Assembly (NCBI RefSeq): GCF_900250075.1
Contig: NZ_LT977070.1
Coordinates: forward strand, 620,001-684,000
From: Cupriavidus taiwanensis
Lineage (GTDB): Bacteria; Pseudomonadota; Gammaproteobacteria; Burkholderiales; Burkholderiaceae
Direction of reading: 5' to 3'
DNA: 64,000 bases
Shown piece by piece: positions 27,959-37,512 of the stretch; the stretch's first letter is position 1; each line of letters begins with the position of its first letter. The notes under the pieces are model-generated. The model ran no database searches and was not told the origin of the DNA. It saw only the letters and a program-made list of their open reading frames with translations. The translations under genes and the position numbers were made by a program.

Positions 27959-28555
27959 TCAGCGCGCGGTATGCAGCTGCGCCATGGCGCGCTCGGCATC
28001 GCCGCGGGCCAGCAGGCCGAGCGGCTCGATGCAGCGGTCGATGGCGGCATCGATGGCTTCCTGCTCCTCGCGCCGCGGGGGCTTGAGCACGAAGTTGACC
28101 ACGTCCTCGCGGCCCGCGCCGGCACCGCCGGGGCCATTGCGCGGATGGCCCACGCCCAGGCGCAGGCGCCAGTAGTCCTGCGTGCCCAGGTGGGCCGAGA
28201 TGTCCTTCAGGCCGTTGTGGCCGCCCGCGCCGCCGCCGCGCTTGAGCTTGGCGGCGCCTGCGGGCAGGTCCATCTCGTCATGCACGACCACGATCTCGCC
28301 GGGCAGGATCTTGTAGAAGCGCGCCAGCGACACCACCGCCAGGCCGGAGCGGTTCATGAAGGTCGACGGCTTGAGCAGCCAGATCTCCTGGTCCCAGAGC
28401 CGTGCGCGCGCGGCCAGCCCATGGAAGCGGCCCTCCACGCGCAGCGTGGCGCCGCCCATGCGGGCCAGCTGGTCCACCAGCCAGAAGCCGGCGTTGTGTC
28501 GGGTGGCCTCGTACTCCGCACCGGGATTGCCGAGGCCGACGATAAGCTTGATCAT
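27959..28555 (-). CDS. pth: Peptidyl-tRNA hydrolase
   Basis: Recycles peptidyl-tRNA dropped from stalled ribosomes. The 198-residue protein begins [24 protein letters not shown] (catalytic His about 22), with FMNRSG (Asn) and [10 protein letters not shown] (Asp) completing the active site, and [13 protein letters not shown] for tRNA contact. The start at 28555 matches the family; the frame is open further upstream but that part spans the rplY terminator. It follows rplY, the usual order. Confidence 0.97.
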   Translation of the reverse strand: MIKLIVGLGNPGAEYEATRHNAGFWLVDQLARMGGATLRVEGRFHGLAARARLWDQEIWLLKPSTFMNRSGLAVVSLARFYKILPGEIVVVHDEMDLPAGAAKLKRGGGAGGHNGLKDISAHLGTQDYWRLRLGVGHPRNGPGGAGAGREDVVNFVLKPPRREEQEAIDAAIDRCIEPLGLLARGDAERAMAQLHTAR

Positions 28556-28634
28556 GCGTTTGACTGTGTCGTTGGCGCGCGACTGCGCCACAGGCGCCAA
28601 GGATACCGAAAAACCGGCAGTCGGCTGCCGGGCG

Positions 28635-28663
28635 AAAAAAAACCGCCGCAGGAGCGGCGGTTT
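28635..28663 (-). terminator. Intrinsic terminator between rplY and pth
   Basis: AAACCGCCGC (28640-28649) and GCGGCGGTTT (28654-28663) form a 10-bp stem on a 4-base loop; the minus strand continues with a T-run to 28635. It ends the rplY transcript, so pth may rely on readthrough or its own promoter. Confidence 0.85.
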
Positions 28664-28703
28664 CTTCGTGGCGCGGCCCGCGGGCCGCCACCGCTGCGGC
28701 AGC

Positions 28704-29321
28704 TTAGGCAGCCGGGGTTTCGCCAGCGGCTTCGCCGCCTTCGGCAGCTTCCGACACGGCACCAGCCGGTTGCGAGATGCTGGCGATGGCCGGGTTGTCG
28801 TCACCGTGGGTGATCACGGTCACGCCCTTCGGCAGCTTCAGGTCGGACAGGTGCAGGGTCTGGCCCAGTTCCATCGCGCCGACGTCCACTTCGATGAACT
28901 CGGGCAGGTCGGCCGGCAGGCACGACACTTCCAGGTCATTGACGATGTGGTTGACCAGGCCGTGGCCCAGCTTCACGCCAGGAGCGGTTTCCTGGTTCAT
29001 GAAGTGCAGGGGCACCTTGACGTGGATCTTGTCGTTGGCCGACACGCGCTGGAAATCGACGTGCAGCACCAGCGGCTTGAACGGGTGCATCTGGAATGCG
29101 CGCAGCAGCGCCTTTTCCGACTTGCCAGCGACTTCCAGGTCCAGGATCGACGAGTGGAACGCTTCCTTCTTCAGGGCGTGCCACAGGGCGTTGTGATCCA
29201 GTTCGATCATCTTCGGCTCGGCGGCGCCGCCGTAGATGATGCCGGGGGTCTTGCCCGAATTGCGCAGGCGGCGGCTCGCACCCGTTCCCTGTACGCTACG
29301 CTCGAAAGCGACAACTTTCAT
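28704..29321 (-). CDS. rplY: 50S ribosomal protein L25 (general stress protein Ctc form)
   Basis: Binds 5S rRNA in the large subunit. The 205-residue protein is the long Ctc form: an N-terminal L25 domain ([20 protein letters not shown] through about 95) plus a C-terminal beta domain with [19 protein letters not shown], and an Ala/Glu-rich tail. It follows prs as in most betaproteobacteria, separated by a terminator-like hairpin. Confidence 0.96.
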   Translation of the reverse strand: MKVVAFERSVQGTGASRRLRNSGKTPGIIYGGAAEPKMIELDHNALWHALKKEAFHSSILDLEVAGKSEKALLRAFQMHPFKPLVLHVDFQRVSANDKIHVKVPLHFMNQETAPGVKLGHGLVNHIVNDLEVSCLPADLPEFIEVDVGAMELGQTLHLSDLKLPKGVTVITHGDDNPAIASISQPAGAVSEAAEGGEAAGETPAA

Positions 29322-29330
29322 GATGACTCC

Positions 29331-29364
29331 AAAAGTAAGAAGGCTGTCCGCGACCAGACAGCCT
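29331..29364 (-). terminator. Likely terminator between prs and rplY
   Basis: AGGCTGTC (29341-29348) and GACAGCCT (29357-29364) form an 8-bp stem, followed on the minus strand by the T-rich stretch TCTTACTTTT. It lies just before the rplY start, so it could also act as a leader attenuator. Confidence 0.6.
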
Positions 29365-29453
29365 CGTTGCGGCGCAAAGGCAAAATCATGCGCCGATCAA
29401 GTCACGTTGATCACCAGACAACGATGATCAACGCAGTAAAGCCTTAGATTCTA

Positions 29454-30407
29454 TCAGGAACCCGCGAACAGCGACATGATCGAGTCGCCCTTGACGATGC
29501 GGGTGAAGGTCTCGGCCAGCAGCGGGGCGGTCGAGAGCTGGCGGATCTTCCCGCACTTGGCCGCTTCCTCGGACAGCGGGATGGTGTCGCACACCACCAC
29601 TTCGTCCAGCGCCGAGTCCGCGATGCGGGCCGCCGCGCCGCCCGACAGCACCGGGTGCGTGCAGTAGGCAAAGACCTTCAGCGCGCCGCGCTCCTTCAGC
29701 ACCTGGGCGGCCTTGCACAGCGTGCCGCCGGTGTCGATCATGTCGTCCATGATGACGCAGTTGCGGCCTTCGACTTCACCGATGATGTTCATCACCTCGG
29801 CCACGTTGGCCTTGGGACGGCGCTTGTCGATGATGGCCAGGTCGCAGTTCAGTTCCTTGGCCAGCGCGCGGGCACGAACCACGCCGCCGACGTCCGGCGA
29901 GACCACCAGCAGGTCGCCGTAGTTCTTCTCGCGCAGGTCGCCCAGCAGTACCGGCGAAGCGTAGATGTTGTCGACCGGGATATCGAAGAAGCCCTGAATC
30001 TGGTCGGCGTGCAGGTCCATCGTCAGCACGCGCTCGACGCCGGCGACTTCCAGCATGTTGGCAACCACCTTGGCCGAAATCGCCACGCGCGCCGAACGCG
30101 GGCGGCGATCCTGGCGGGCATAGCCGAAGTAGGGCATGGCGGCGGTGATGCTGCGGGCCGAGGCGCGCTTGAGCGCATCGACCATCACCATCAGTTCCAT
30201 CAGGTTGTCGTTGGTCGGCGCGCAGGTGGACTGCAGCACGATGACGTGCTTGCCGCGAACGTTTTCCTGGATTTCGACCTGGACTTCTCCGTCGGAGAAG
30301 CGGCCAACCTGAGCCTTGCCCAGCGGAATGCCGAGGTGCTGTACGACAGCCTCCGCGAGTTTGGGGTTGGCGTTGCCGGTAAATACCATCAAGCCTTCGC
30401 TGCTCAT
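29454..30407 (-). CDS. prs: Ribose-phosphate pyrophosphokinase
   Basis: Makes phosphoribosyl pyrophosphate for purine, pyrimidine, histidine, tryptophan and NAD synthesis. The 317-residue protein starts [22 protein letters not shown]-binding [16 protein letters not shown] and the PRPP signature [17 protein letters not shown] are clear, with [19 protein letters not shown] for metal and ribose-5-phosphate binding. The start at 30407 agrees with the family. tRNA-Gln and ispE lie upstream on the same strand. Confidence 0.97.
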   Translation of the reverse strand: MSSEGLMVFTGNANPKLAEAVVQHLGIPLGKAQVGRFSDGEVQVEIQENVRGKHVIVLQSTCAPTNDNLMELMVMVDALKRASARSITAAMPYFGYARQDRRPRSARVAISAKVVANMLEVAGVERVLTMDLHADQIQGFFDIPVDNIYASPVLLGDLREKNYGDLLVVSPDVGGVVRARALAKELNCDLAIIDKRRPKANVAEVMNIIGEVEGRNCVIMDDMIDTGGTLCKAAQVLKERGALKVFAYCTHPVLSGGAAARIADSALDEVVVCDTIPLSEEAAKCGKIRQLSTAPLLAETFTRIVKGDSIMSLFAGS

Positions 30408-30442
30408 TCGGGGCACCTGTCTTGCTGCTGGGGGAGCTTGGT

Positions 30443-30463
30443 GTCACCGGCGAAGCCGGTGAC
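30443..30463 (-). repeat. Perfect 9-bp hairpin in the prs leader
   Basis: GTCACCGGC (30443-30451) and GCCGGTGAC (30455-30463) close on a 3-base loop, midway between the tRNA 3' end and the prs start. No T-run follows. It may define the 5' end of prs mRNA after tRNA processing. Confidence 0.6.
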
Positions 30464-30503
30464 TTGGGGATATCGTGTTCCGTTAGGACACTATAGGAAG
30501 TAA

Positions 30504-30580
30504 TGGCAGGGGAAGAAGGATTCGAACCTTCGAATGCCGGAATCAAAATCCGGTGCCTTGACCAACTTGGCGACTCCCCT
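30504..30580 (-). tRNA. tRNA-Gln (anticodon TTG)
   Basis: A 77-base tRNA on the minus strand. The 7-bp acceptor stem pairs AGGGGAG with TTCCCCT (last pair G-T), the anticodon stem CCGGA/TCCGG encloses TTTTGAT with anticodon TTG (30546-30544), GGTTCGAATCC is the T arm, and CCA is encoded (30506-30504). It lies between ispE and prs, a conserved betaproteobacterial location. Confidence 0.97.
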
Positions 30581-30639
30581 ACACAACCGGGCCGTTCTTC
30601 GTGGTACCAAACTGCCGTACCGCGCCGAACGATAACTTG

Positions 30640-31518
30640 CTATGCGAACGTCGCGAGCGGGTGCTGTGCCAGACTTCTCACACACCTGCCATCCCATTCG
30701 GGAGGCAACCTTTCCAAAACCTGCTGCGCTGTTTTTGCGTCGGGAAAACGCGCAAACACGCAGGCTCCGGAACCGGTCATCCGGGCATGCTGATTGTGTT
30801 GCTTCAGCCATGCCAGGGCTCGGGCGACTTCGCCGAACTTCGCTGTTGCTATCGGTTCCAGGTCGTTGCGACCGAAATCGAATTTGTTTGTGCGAGCAGC
30901 GAAGACCGCAATTATGGAGATCGGTGTATCCCTTGTCAAGCACTCGTCCGAAAAAATTTCAGCGGTCGGCACGTGCTGCTTCGGGTGGATGATCACGAAC
31001 CAGCTGTCGGGCAGCTCGACCGGCGTGAGCTCCTCGCCGATGCCCTGCGCAAAGGCGTTCTGCCCGAGCACGAATACCGGCACGTCGGCGCCCAGCGTCA
31101 GCCCGATCCGCATCAGCTCGGCGCGTGTCAGCCCCAGGCCCCACAGGTGGTTCAGCGCCAGCAGCGTGGTGGCGGCGTCGGAAGAACCGCCGCCGATGCC
31201 GCCGCCCATCGGCAGCACCTTGTCGATGGCGATGTCGGCGCCAAAGTTGGTGCCGCTGGCGGCCTTCAGCGCGCGCGCGGCCCGCACCACCAGGTCGGTC
31301 TCGGCCGGTACGCCGGGCACCTCGGTGACGCGCATGACCACGCCGTCGTCGCGACGGCGGAAATGCAGCGTGTCGCACCAGTCGACCAGCTGGAACACGG
31401 TCTGCAGCGTGTGGTAGCCGTCGGCGCGGCGGCCGGTCACGTGCAGGAACAGGTTGAGCTTGGCCGGCGCGGGACAGTTGCGCAGTTCGGGTGGAGGCAG
31501 GGGATGGCTGCTTGGCAT
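30640..31518 (-). CDS. ispE: 4-diphosphocytidyl-2-C-methyl-D-erythritol kinase
   Basis: GHMP kinase of the MEP isoprenoid pathway that phosphorylates CDP-methylerythritol. The 292-residue protein has [21 protein letters not shown] at the N terminus, the ATP-binding [21 protein letters not shown], and the C-terminal [12 protein letters not shown]. It lies 20 bp after lolB and is followed by tRNA-Gln and prs, the standard lolB-ispE-tRNA-prs order. Confidence 0.97.
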   Translation of the reverse strand: MPSSHPLPPPELRNCPAPAKLNLFLHVTGRRADGYHTLQTVFQLVDWCDTLHFRRRDDGVVMRVTEVPGVPAETDLVVRAARALKAASGTNFGADIAIDKVLPMGGGIGGGSSDAATTLLALNHLWGLGLTRAELMRIGLTLGADVPVFVLGQNAFAQGIGEELTPVELPDSWFVIIHPKQHVPTAEIFSDECLTRDTPISIIAVFAARTNKFDFGRNDLEPIATAKFGEVARALAWLKQHNQHARMTGSGACVFARFPDAKTAQQVLERLPPEWDGRCVRSLAQHPLATFA

Positions 31519-31538
31519 GGTCCGTTGATTGGGGGCAG

Positions 31539-32156
31539 TTAGGGCATCTGCGGATCGATGACCAGACGCACCGACAGCGGATTGCTACCGGCGTCGCGCG
31601 CCAGGTCGATACGGCGTGGCACCTGCGTTGCGGCAGCGCCTGTGTCGGCCGTCTCCTGCCAGGCGACGTAGCGCACGGTCCAGCCGTTCTGCGCCAGCGT
31701 CGCCAGCCGGCCCTGCTCGTCGCGCGTGGCGCGCGCAGGCGTGCCCGGGGTGGGACGCCCGTGCAGCCAGTCGCGCATGCCGGCCACCGGCAGCGCGAAG
31801 CCCAGCGCTTCCTCCATCAGGGTATCGACTTCGGGTGCGTTGCGCGGCGGCTGGTTGGGCAGGTCGAGCGTGGCGCCCGACGGCGTGGCGGTGACCACGG
31901 CCAGGGTCTGGCCCAGCGGCGAGACCAGGTCGAGCCGCACGTTGCGGCCCTGCTCCTCCCAGCGGAAGCTGCCCTGCACGCCCTCGTCGCGCCCGTAGCG
32001 CACGTAGCTGGCGGAAAAGCGGCCGGTGTACTGCCGGTTGGCGGCGTCCTGGTCGACATCGAAGCTGCGCGACGGCGCCACGCTGGCGCATGCCTGCAGC
32101 AGCAGGGGCGCGCCAAGGCAAAGCAGCGCCAGGCGTCGGGATCGGTTCATGGGCAT
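31539..32156 (-). CDS. lolB: Outer-membrane lipoprotein LolB
   Basis: Receives lipoproteins from LolA and inserts them into the outer membrane. The 205-residue precursor has a signal peptide with lipobox LLLQAC (Cys about 22 from MPMNRS). The unclosed beta-barrel is suggested by [28 protein letters not shown] and [10 protein letters not shown]. The ATG at 32156 was chosen over 32150; both precede the same signal sequence. Sequence is divergent but position before ispE is diagnostic. Confidence 0.9.
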   Translation of the reverse strand: MPMNRSRRLALLCLGAPLLLQACASVAPSRSFDVDQDAANRQYTGRFSASYVRYGRDEGVQGSFRWEEQGRNVRLDLVSPLGQTLAVVTATPSGATLDLPNQPPRNAPEVDTLMEEALGFALPVAGMRDWLHGRPTPGTPARATRDEQGRLATLAQNGWTVRYVAWQETADTGAAATQVPRRIDLARDAGSNPLSVRLVIDPQMP

Positions 32157-32239
32157 GGTAGTGAGGACGGCGGCACGGCGGCCGCCGGGCTGACGGGAAT
32201 GCGGCGCCGCGGACCGGCGTGCCGGCCGAGGCGCGCGGG

Positions 32240-34183
32240 CTACCTGGATGGCTGCACGTTGACCTTGTAGCGGCGCAGCGTGTCGATCAGGGTTTCGTTC
32301 TCCGGATCGATGCGCACCGCCTCGGTCCACGTCTTGCGGGCCTCGTCGTGTTCGCCGAGCTGCCACAGCACCTCGCCGAGGTGCGCGCCGATTTCAGCCT
32401 CGGGGGCCTTGGCATAGGCGTTGCGCAGCAGCGCCGCGGCGGGCTGCAGGTCGCCCATGCGGAATTTGACCCAGGCCAGGCTGTCCATGATGTACGGATC
32501 GTCCGGACCCAGCTCGGAGGCACGCTCCAGCAGCTTGAGTGCCTCGGGCAGGCGCTCGTTGCGGTCCGCCAGCGAATAGCCGAGGGCGTTGTAGCCCTGC
32601 TTCTGCTGCGGCTGCAGCGCAATCACGCGGCGCAGCCCGGTTTCCATGCTGGCGTAGCGCTTCTGGCGCTCGTCGAGCATGGCCAGCTCGTAGATCCAGT
32701 CGGCGTTGTCGGGCTCCGCCGCGATGCGGTCGTTCAGCACCTTGCGGGCGCGGTCGTAGGCCTTGCTCTCCATCAGCGTGGCTACTTCGGCCTGGCGGAT
32801 GGCGGTCACGCGCTGCGAGCGCTGGCCGGGGTCGGGGATGTCCTCGGCGTCGGTGAGCATCTCGCCGAACAGCGCCTGGGCGTCGTCGAGCTTGCCCATG
32901 CGCGCCAGCAACTGGGCGCGCTTCGCGGTGGCCGCCGGTGCCAGGCGGATGTCCTCGATGCGGTCGAGCCAGCGGATCGCGCCCGCGTAGTCCTTGCGCT
33001 CCTCGGCGATCTGCGCCAGGTACTGGTAGGCAATGTCGGGATTGGCGCTGGGCTGCTTTTCGACCAGTTGCAGGTATTCCTGCAGGTACTGCTCGGCCTC
33101 GCCGTAGTTCTTCGCCTGCAGGCTGGTCAGGCCCAGCGCCAGCGGCACGCGCGGGTCGGCGGGAGCCACCTTGCGCAGCGTCTCGAATTCCTGGCGGGCC
33201 GCCGGCATGTCGTTCTTCAGCAGGTACAGCCGCGCCAGCGTGATATGGCCGTTGACCGATTCGGGCGACTTTTCCAGGAAGCGCTTGAGCACCGCCACGG
33301 CTTCGTCGGGCTGCTTCTCCGCGCGCAGTTCGGCCGACATCAGCGCGGCCGCTTCATACCCGGGCCGCAGCCGCAAGGCCTGGTCGAGCGCGGCCAGCGC
33401 GCCCGGCTCGTCGCCGGCGACTTCGCGCGCGCGCGCCAGCGCCAGCTGGGTCTCGGGCAGCCTGGCTTCGTTGCGGGTCAGGTCCTGCAGCAGCGTGGCC
33501 GCGCCGGCCGGATCGCTGGTGCGCGACAACTGCTGCTGCAGTTGCAGGATGGCATCGCCGCGCTGGCTGGCCGGGACCGCAGCCAGTTGCTGCTGCAGCA
33601 GCGGGCGGGCATCGTCCCAGCGGCCGTTGAGTACCAGCAGGGTCGACAGCACCTGGCCGGCCGCCGGCGAGGAGGGAGAAATCTCTTTCCACAGGCGCGC
33701 GGCGTCAAGCGCCTGCTGCGGGATGCGCGCGTTGAAGGCGATCTCGGTGGCACGCTGGGCGAAGCGCGGGTCGCGGGTCTGGCGCGCCAGTTCCAGGTAG
33801 GTGCGATAGGCCGGGCCGACCAGGCCGCGCTGGATGGAAATCTCGGCGGCCAGCACCATATAGACGATATCGTCGGTCAGCTCCAGCGACGGCAGTGCCG
33901 GCCGCGCGGGCTTGGCCGCCGGGGTGTCCGCCGCGGCCAGTTGCAGCATGGGCAGCGCACCGGCGCCGACCGGCGGCGCGGCGTGGCTGGCGCCCGCCGC
34001 CGCTGCCAGCAGCGCGCCGGCGGCCAGTGCGCGCACATGGCGCCGCGGCGCCTGCCACCAGCGGGCCGGGGTGCCGGCACGGCGTGCCGTGCGCGCGCCG
34101 GCGCCCGGCGATGTGGTCAGGCCGCCGCCCGCGGTGGCTTGCAACGTGGAGTCCGGCATCAGGTCCGGCATCAGGTCCGACAT
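32240..34183 (-). CDS. Tetratricopeptide repeat protein
   Basis: A protein of about 647 residues made mainly of TPR units, for example SPESVNGHITLARLYLLKND and LGPDDPYIMDSLAWVKFRMG, starting after a basic N-terminal signal-like segment (RRHVRALAAGALLAAAAGASHA). It is probably periplasmic and mediates protein interactions, perhaps in envelope assembly, given the neighbour lolB. The start is uncertain: in-frame ATGs exist at 34243, 34231 and 34183. The last was chosen because a candidate -10 box at 34242-34247 overlaps the first. Confidence 0.85.
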   Translation of the reverse strand: MSDLMPDLMPDSTLQATAGGGLTTSPGAGARTARRAGTPARWWQAPRRHVRALAAGALLAAAAGASHAAPPVGAGALPMLQLAAADTPAAKPARPALPSLELTDDIVYMVLAAEISIQRGLVGPAYRTYLELARQTRDPRFAQRATEIAFNARIPQQALDAARLWKEISPSSPAAGQVLSTLLVLNGRWDDARPLLQQQLAAVPASQRGDAILQLQQQLSRTSDPAGAATLLQDLTRNEARLPETQLALARAREVAGDEPGALAALDQALRLRPGYEAAALMSAELRAEKQPDEAVAVLKRFLEKSPESVNGHITLARLYLLKNDMPAARQEFETLRKVAPADPRVPLALGLTSLQAKNYGEAEQYLQEYLQLVEKQPSANPDIAYQYLAQIAEERKDYAGAIRWLDRIEDIRLAPAATAKRAQLLARMGKLDDAQALFGEMLTDAEDIPDPGQRSQRVTAIRQAEVATLMESKAYDRARKVLNDRIAAEPDNADWIYELAMLDERQKRYASMETGLRRVIALQPQQKQGYNALGYSLADRNERLPEALKLLERASELGPDDPYIMDSLAWVKFRMGDLQPAAALLRNAYAKAPEAEIGAHLGEVLWQLGEHDEARKTWTEAVRIDPENETLIDTLRRYKVNVQPSR

Positions 34184-34239
34184 GTATTGAGTGCTCCGGC
34201 GCACGCTGGCGAAGGATGGGAGATTGCGCATTGATAAGG

Positions 34240-34264
34240 GCATTGTAGCCTGCCGCTACAATGC
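34240..34264. repeat. Perfect 10-bp inverted repeat in the TPR-mutM divergent promoter
   Basis: GCATTGTAGC (34240-34249) and GCTACAATGC (34255-34264) flank a 5-bp centre. Each arm contains TACAAT in outward orientation (34257-34262 on plus, 34247-34242 on minus), so it may be a pair of divergent -10 boxes, an operator, or both. Confidence 0.65.
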
Positions 34265-34336
34265 GCTGCTTGGCGCCGCAGGCCGGCGCCGCCAGGCGCT
34301 GCAGGAGTTTTGAGCGGTAACCAACGGAGAGGTTCG

Positions 34337-35227
34337 ATGCCTGAATTGCCCGAGGTCGAGGTGACCCGGCGCGGCTTGCTGCCGCATGTGGTGGGGCGGC
34401 GCATCGCCGCGGTCACGGTGCGCCACCGCGGCCTGCGCTGGCCGGTCGACCCTGAACTCGAAACCTGCCTGGCCCAGCGCCTGGTGCGCCGCATCGAGCG
34501 CCGCGGCAAGTATCTGCTGCTCGAATGCGTCAGCGCCGACGCGGCGCAGCCGGTTGGCTGGCTGTTGGTGCACCTGGGCATGACGGGCACGCTGAGGGTG
34601 TTGCCCGAGGCACCGCCGCCGGGCGTGCACGACCACTTCGACCTGGTGCTCGACGCCGGGCCCGGTGCAGCGTCTGCGTCAACGCCAGGACCGCAGCCGG
34701 GTACCATCGTGCTGCGCTTCCGCGATCCGCGCCGCTTCGGCGCCATCCTCTGGACCACGCTGCCGGAGGCGGAACTGCCGTCGCATCCGCTGCTGAGCAC
34801 CCTCGGCATCGAGCCGTTCGATCCCGCCTTCGACGGCGCCTGGCTGCACCGCCATACGCGCGGCCGCAGTGCCGCGATCAAGACCGTGCTGCTGTCCGGT
34901 GCGATCGTGGTCGGGGTGGGCAACATCTACGCGTCCGAAAGCCTGTTCCGTGCCGGCATCCACCCGACCACTCCGGCCGGACGCCTGAGCCGCGCGCGTT
35001 GCGACCGGCTGGCGCAGGCGGTGCGGGACACCCTGGCGCAGGCGATCGAGCGCGGCGGCAGTACGCTGCGCGACTTTGTCGGCAGCGACGGTGCCAGCGG
35101 CTACTTCCAGCTCGATTGCTTTGTCTACGACCGCGCCGGCCTGCCATGCAAGGTGTGCGCCAAACCGGTGCGCCAGATCGTCCAGGGCCAGCGTTCCACC
35201 TTCTATTGCACCAACTGCCAGCACTGA
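34337..35227 (+). CDS. mutM: Formamidopyrimidine-DNA glycosylase
   Basis: Removes 8-oxoguanine from DNA and cleaves the abasic site. The 296-residue protein starts with the catalytic [13 protein letters not shown], has the H2TH region [18 protein letters not shown], and ends with the zinc finger [25 protein letters not shown]. The ATG at 34337 gives the essential N-terminal proline. With mutY at 37513 it forms two arms of the GO repair system, separated by a dynamin-like gene. Confidence 0.97.
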   Translation: MPELPEVEVTRRGLLPHVVGRRIAAVTVRHRGLRWPVDPELETCLAQRLVRRIERRGKYLLLECVSADAAQPVGWLLVHLGMTGTLRVLPEAPPPGVHDHFDLVLDAGPGAASASTPGPQPGTIVLRFRDPRRFGAILWTTLPEAELPSHPLLSTLGIEPFDPAFDGAWLHRHTRGRSAAIKTVLLSGAIVVGVGNIYASESLFRAGIHPTTPAGRLSRARCDRLAQAVRDTLAQAIERGGSTLRDFVGSDGASGYFQLDCFVYDRAGLPCKVCAKPVRQIVQGQRSTFYCTNCQH

Positions 35228-35488
35228 CCAGCGCCCGGAGTGCTTCAGGGACCGCCCGCCGCCGCGGGTCGATGGGTCGGCGCAACACTGGCGCGGTGAC
35301 TGCCGTCCAAGGGACGCGAATTCCACAAAAGCGCCGTGGAAACCTGTATCGTGTGCGCAGTCATAAAAAGTTACAAAATGGCCGGCCGCGCGTGAACGGC
35401 AGGGGGCGGACCGGCATTGCGTGAACACGGGCATGCCGCCCACAGGGTGGCGGGCCCCGAGGCAAAACCAAGTCAGCCCAACAGCTCC

Positions 35489-37441
35489 ATGACAACGCTC
35501 GCCCACCAATTCGAACAATACGGCGCCTGGAGAACCGGGGTCCTCCAGTCACTGGCCGAATTCCAGTCCTGGCTGCAGCAGCACGACCTGTACGATGCGC
35601 AGGCCGACGACCGCGTGCAGCGCATCCAGAGCGTGCTGCGCAGCGACCGCCTCAAGGTCGCCTTCATCGCCGAGTTCTCGCGCGGCAAGAGCGAGCTGAT
35701 CAACGCCATCTTCTTTGCCGACTACGGGCGCCGCATCCTGCCGTCGTCGGCGGGGCGCACCACCATGTGCCCGACCGAGCTGCGCTACGACGAAGCCGAG
35801 CCGCCCAGCATCCGCCTGCTGCCGATCGAGACGCGCCTGCAGGACGCCTCCACCGCCGACTTCATCGAGGCCGGCACTTCGGCATCGCATTGGCATTCGG
35901 TGCCGCTGGACCCGTCGTCGCCCGAGGGCATGCTGGAGGCGTTCCAGCATGTGGTGCAGACCATGCGCGTGCCGCCCGAGCAGGCCGAGGCCCTGGGGCT
36001 GTACCACGAGAACGACCCCGATGCTGCCTATGCGGTCGATGCCGAGGGCATGGTCGAGATCTCGCGCTGGCGCCACGCCGTCATCAATTTCCCGCATCCG
36101 CTGCTGCGCCAGGGCCTGGTGATCCTCGACACGCCGGGCCTGAACGCGATCGGCACCGAACCCGAACTGACGCTGCGGCTGATCCCGGATGCGCACGTTG
36201 TGGTGTTCGTGCTTGCCGCCGACGCTGGCGTGACCAAGAGCGACCTCGAGCTGTGGCGCAGCCATGTCGGCGCCGGGCACCGGCGCGGCTGCCTGGCGGT
36301 GCTCAACAAGATCGACGGCCTGTGGGATCCGCTGCGCCAGCCCGGCGAAATCGCGCAGGAAATCGCGCGGCAGGTGTCGACCACCGCGCAGGTGCTGGGC
36401 ATCGAGCAGTCGCGCGTGTATCCGGTGTCGGCGCAGAAGGGGCTGGTGGCCAAGGTCACGCACGACGACACCCTGCTGGCGCGCAGCGGCCTGCCGGAGT
36501 TCGAGCACGTGCTGTCGGACCAGCTGATTCCGCGCCGGCGCGAGATCGTCTCTGATCAGGTCTACCGGCTGGTGCAGGACATGGCGCGCGCCGCGCAGCA
36601 GCTGCTGCAGAGCCGCCGCCGCGATATCGTCGAGCAGTTGTTCGAGCTGCGCGGACTGCGCGGCAAGAACCATGCGATGGTCAAGCACATGCTGATGCGG
36701 GTGCAGGGCGAGAAGGACGAGTTCGAGCAGAGCATCAGCAAGTTCCAGGCGCTGCGCCTGGTCTTCGGCCGCCACAGCGCCGACATCATCAAGAGCCTGC
36801 AATTGCGCGACGTGCGCCGCACCATGCGCAGCGCGCGCGAGCAGATGAAGGAGCGCTTCTTTTCGCGCGGCCTGCGCGAGGACATGGACGCATTGTTCGC
36901 GCAGCTGAGCGGGCTGGTGAGCGATGCCGACAACAAGATCGGCCAGCTGCACCAGCTGATCGAAAGCATGTACCGGCGCTTCAATGCCGAGCACGGCTTC
37001 ACGCTGCCCGCGCCGATGCAGTTCACTGCCGAGCGCTACCTGACCGAGCTGCAGGAGACGCTGCGGCTGGTGCAGGCGCATTTCGGCACCATCAGCATGC
37101 TGACGCGCTCGCGCCCGCAGCTGGTGCAAAGCGCTTTCAACACCATGGCCAGCCGCGTGCTGGAGAATTTCCGCGGCCTCAACCGCGACATCGAGGTCTG
37201 GCTCAAGTCGGTGATGACGCCGTTGGAAGCCCAGGTGCGCGAACACCAGAAGCAGCTGCGCCGGCGTGTCGATTCCATCGAGCGCATCCATGAGGCCACC
37301 GACACGCTGGAAAGCCGCATCGCGCAGCTGGAGGAAGTGCTGAACGGGCTGGACGAACGCAGCGGGCGCATCGAGGCCTTTGCCCAGCGGCTGATGCGGC
37401 CGGCGGCGGATGCGGACAGTGCCAGCCTTGCGGTAGCGTAG
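35489..37441 (+). CDS. Dynamin-like GTPase
   Basis: A 650-residue large GTPase of the bacterial dynamin-like family. G1 reads AEFSRGKSE (about residues 60-68), with Ala where the first Gly is usual; G2 contains GRTTMCPTE; G3 is DTPGLNAIG; G4 is NKIDGL. The second half is predicted to be long helices and coiled coil (RRRVDSIERIHEATDTLESRIAQLEEVLNGL) and has no obvious transmembrane segment. E. coli CrfC, another dynamin-like protein, is linked to replication-clamp colocalisation; a role here is unknown. It lies between mutM and mutY and is followed by a strong terminator. Confidence 0.88.
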   Translation: MTTLAHQFEQYGAWRTGVLQSLAEFQSWLQQHDLYDAQADDRVQRIQSVLRSDRLKVAFIAEFSRGKSELINAIFFADYGRRILPSSAGRTTMCPTELRYDEAEPPSIRLLPIETRLQDASTADFIEAGTSASHWHSVPLDPSSPEGMLEAFQHVVQTMRVPPEQAEALGLYHENDPDAAYAVDAEGMVEISRWRHAVINFPHPLLRQGLVILDTPGLNAIGTEPELTLRLIPDAHVVVFVLAADAGVTKSDLELWRSHVGAGHRRGCLAVLNKIDGLWDPLRQPGEIAQEIARQVSTTAQVLGIEQSRVYPVSAQKGLVAKVTHDDTLLARSGLPEFEHVLSDQLIPRRREIVSDQVYRLVQDMARAAQQLLQSRRRDIVEQLFELRGLRGKNHAMVKHMLMRVQGEKDEFEQSISKFQALRLVFGRHSADIIKSLQLRDVRRTMRSAREQMKERFFSRGLREDMDALFAQLSGLVSDADNKIGQLHQLIESMYRRFNAEHGFTLPAPMQFTAERYLTELQETLRLVQAHFGTISMLTRSRPQLVQSAFNTMASRVLENFRGLNRDIEVWLKSVMTPLEAQVREHQKQLRRRVDSIERIHEATDTLESRIAQLEEVLNGLDERSGRIEAFAQRLMRPAADADSASLAVA

Positions 37442-37473
37442 CCGGGCTGCTCTTGCCGACCGGTATATCATGT

Positions 37474-37499
37474 GGCGCCGCGCCTTGCGGCGCCTTTTT
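37474..37499 (+). terminator. Intrinsic terminator after the dynamin-like gene
   Basis: GGCGCCGC (37474-37481) and GCGGCGCC (37487-37494) form an 8-bp GC stem with a 5-base loop, followed by five T. It separates the dynamin-like gene from mutY. Confidence 0.85.
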
Positions 37500-37512
37500 C
37501 TTTGGCGCGCCG

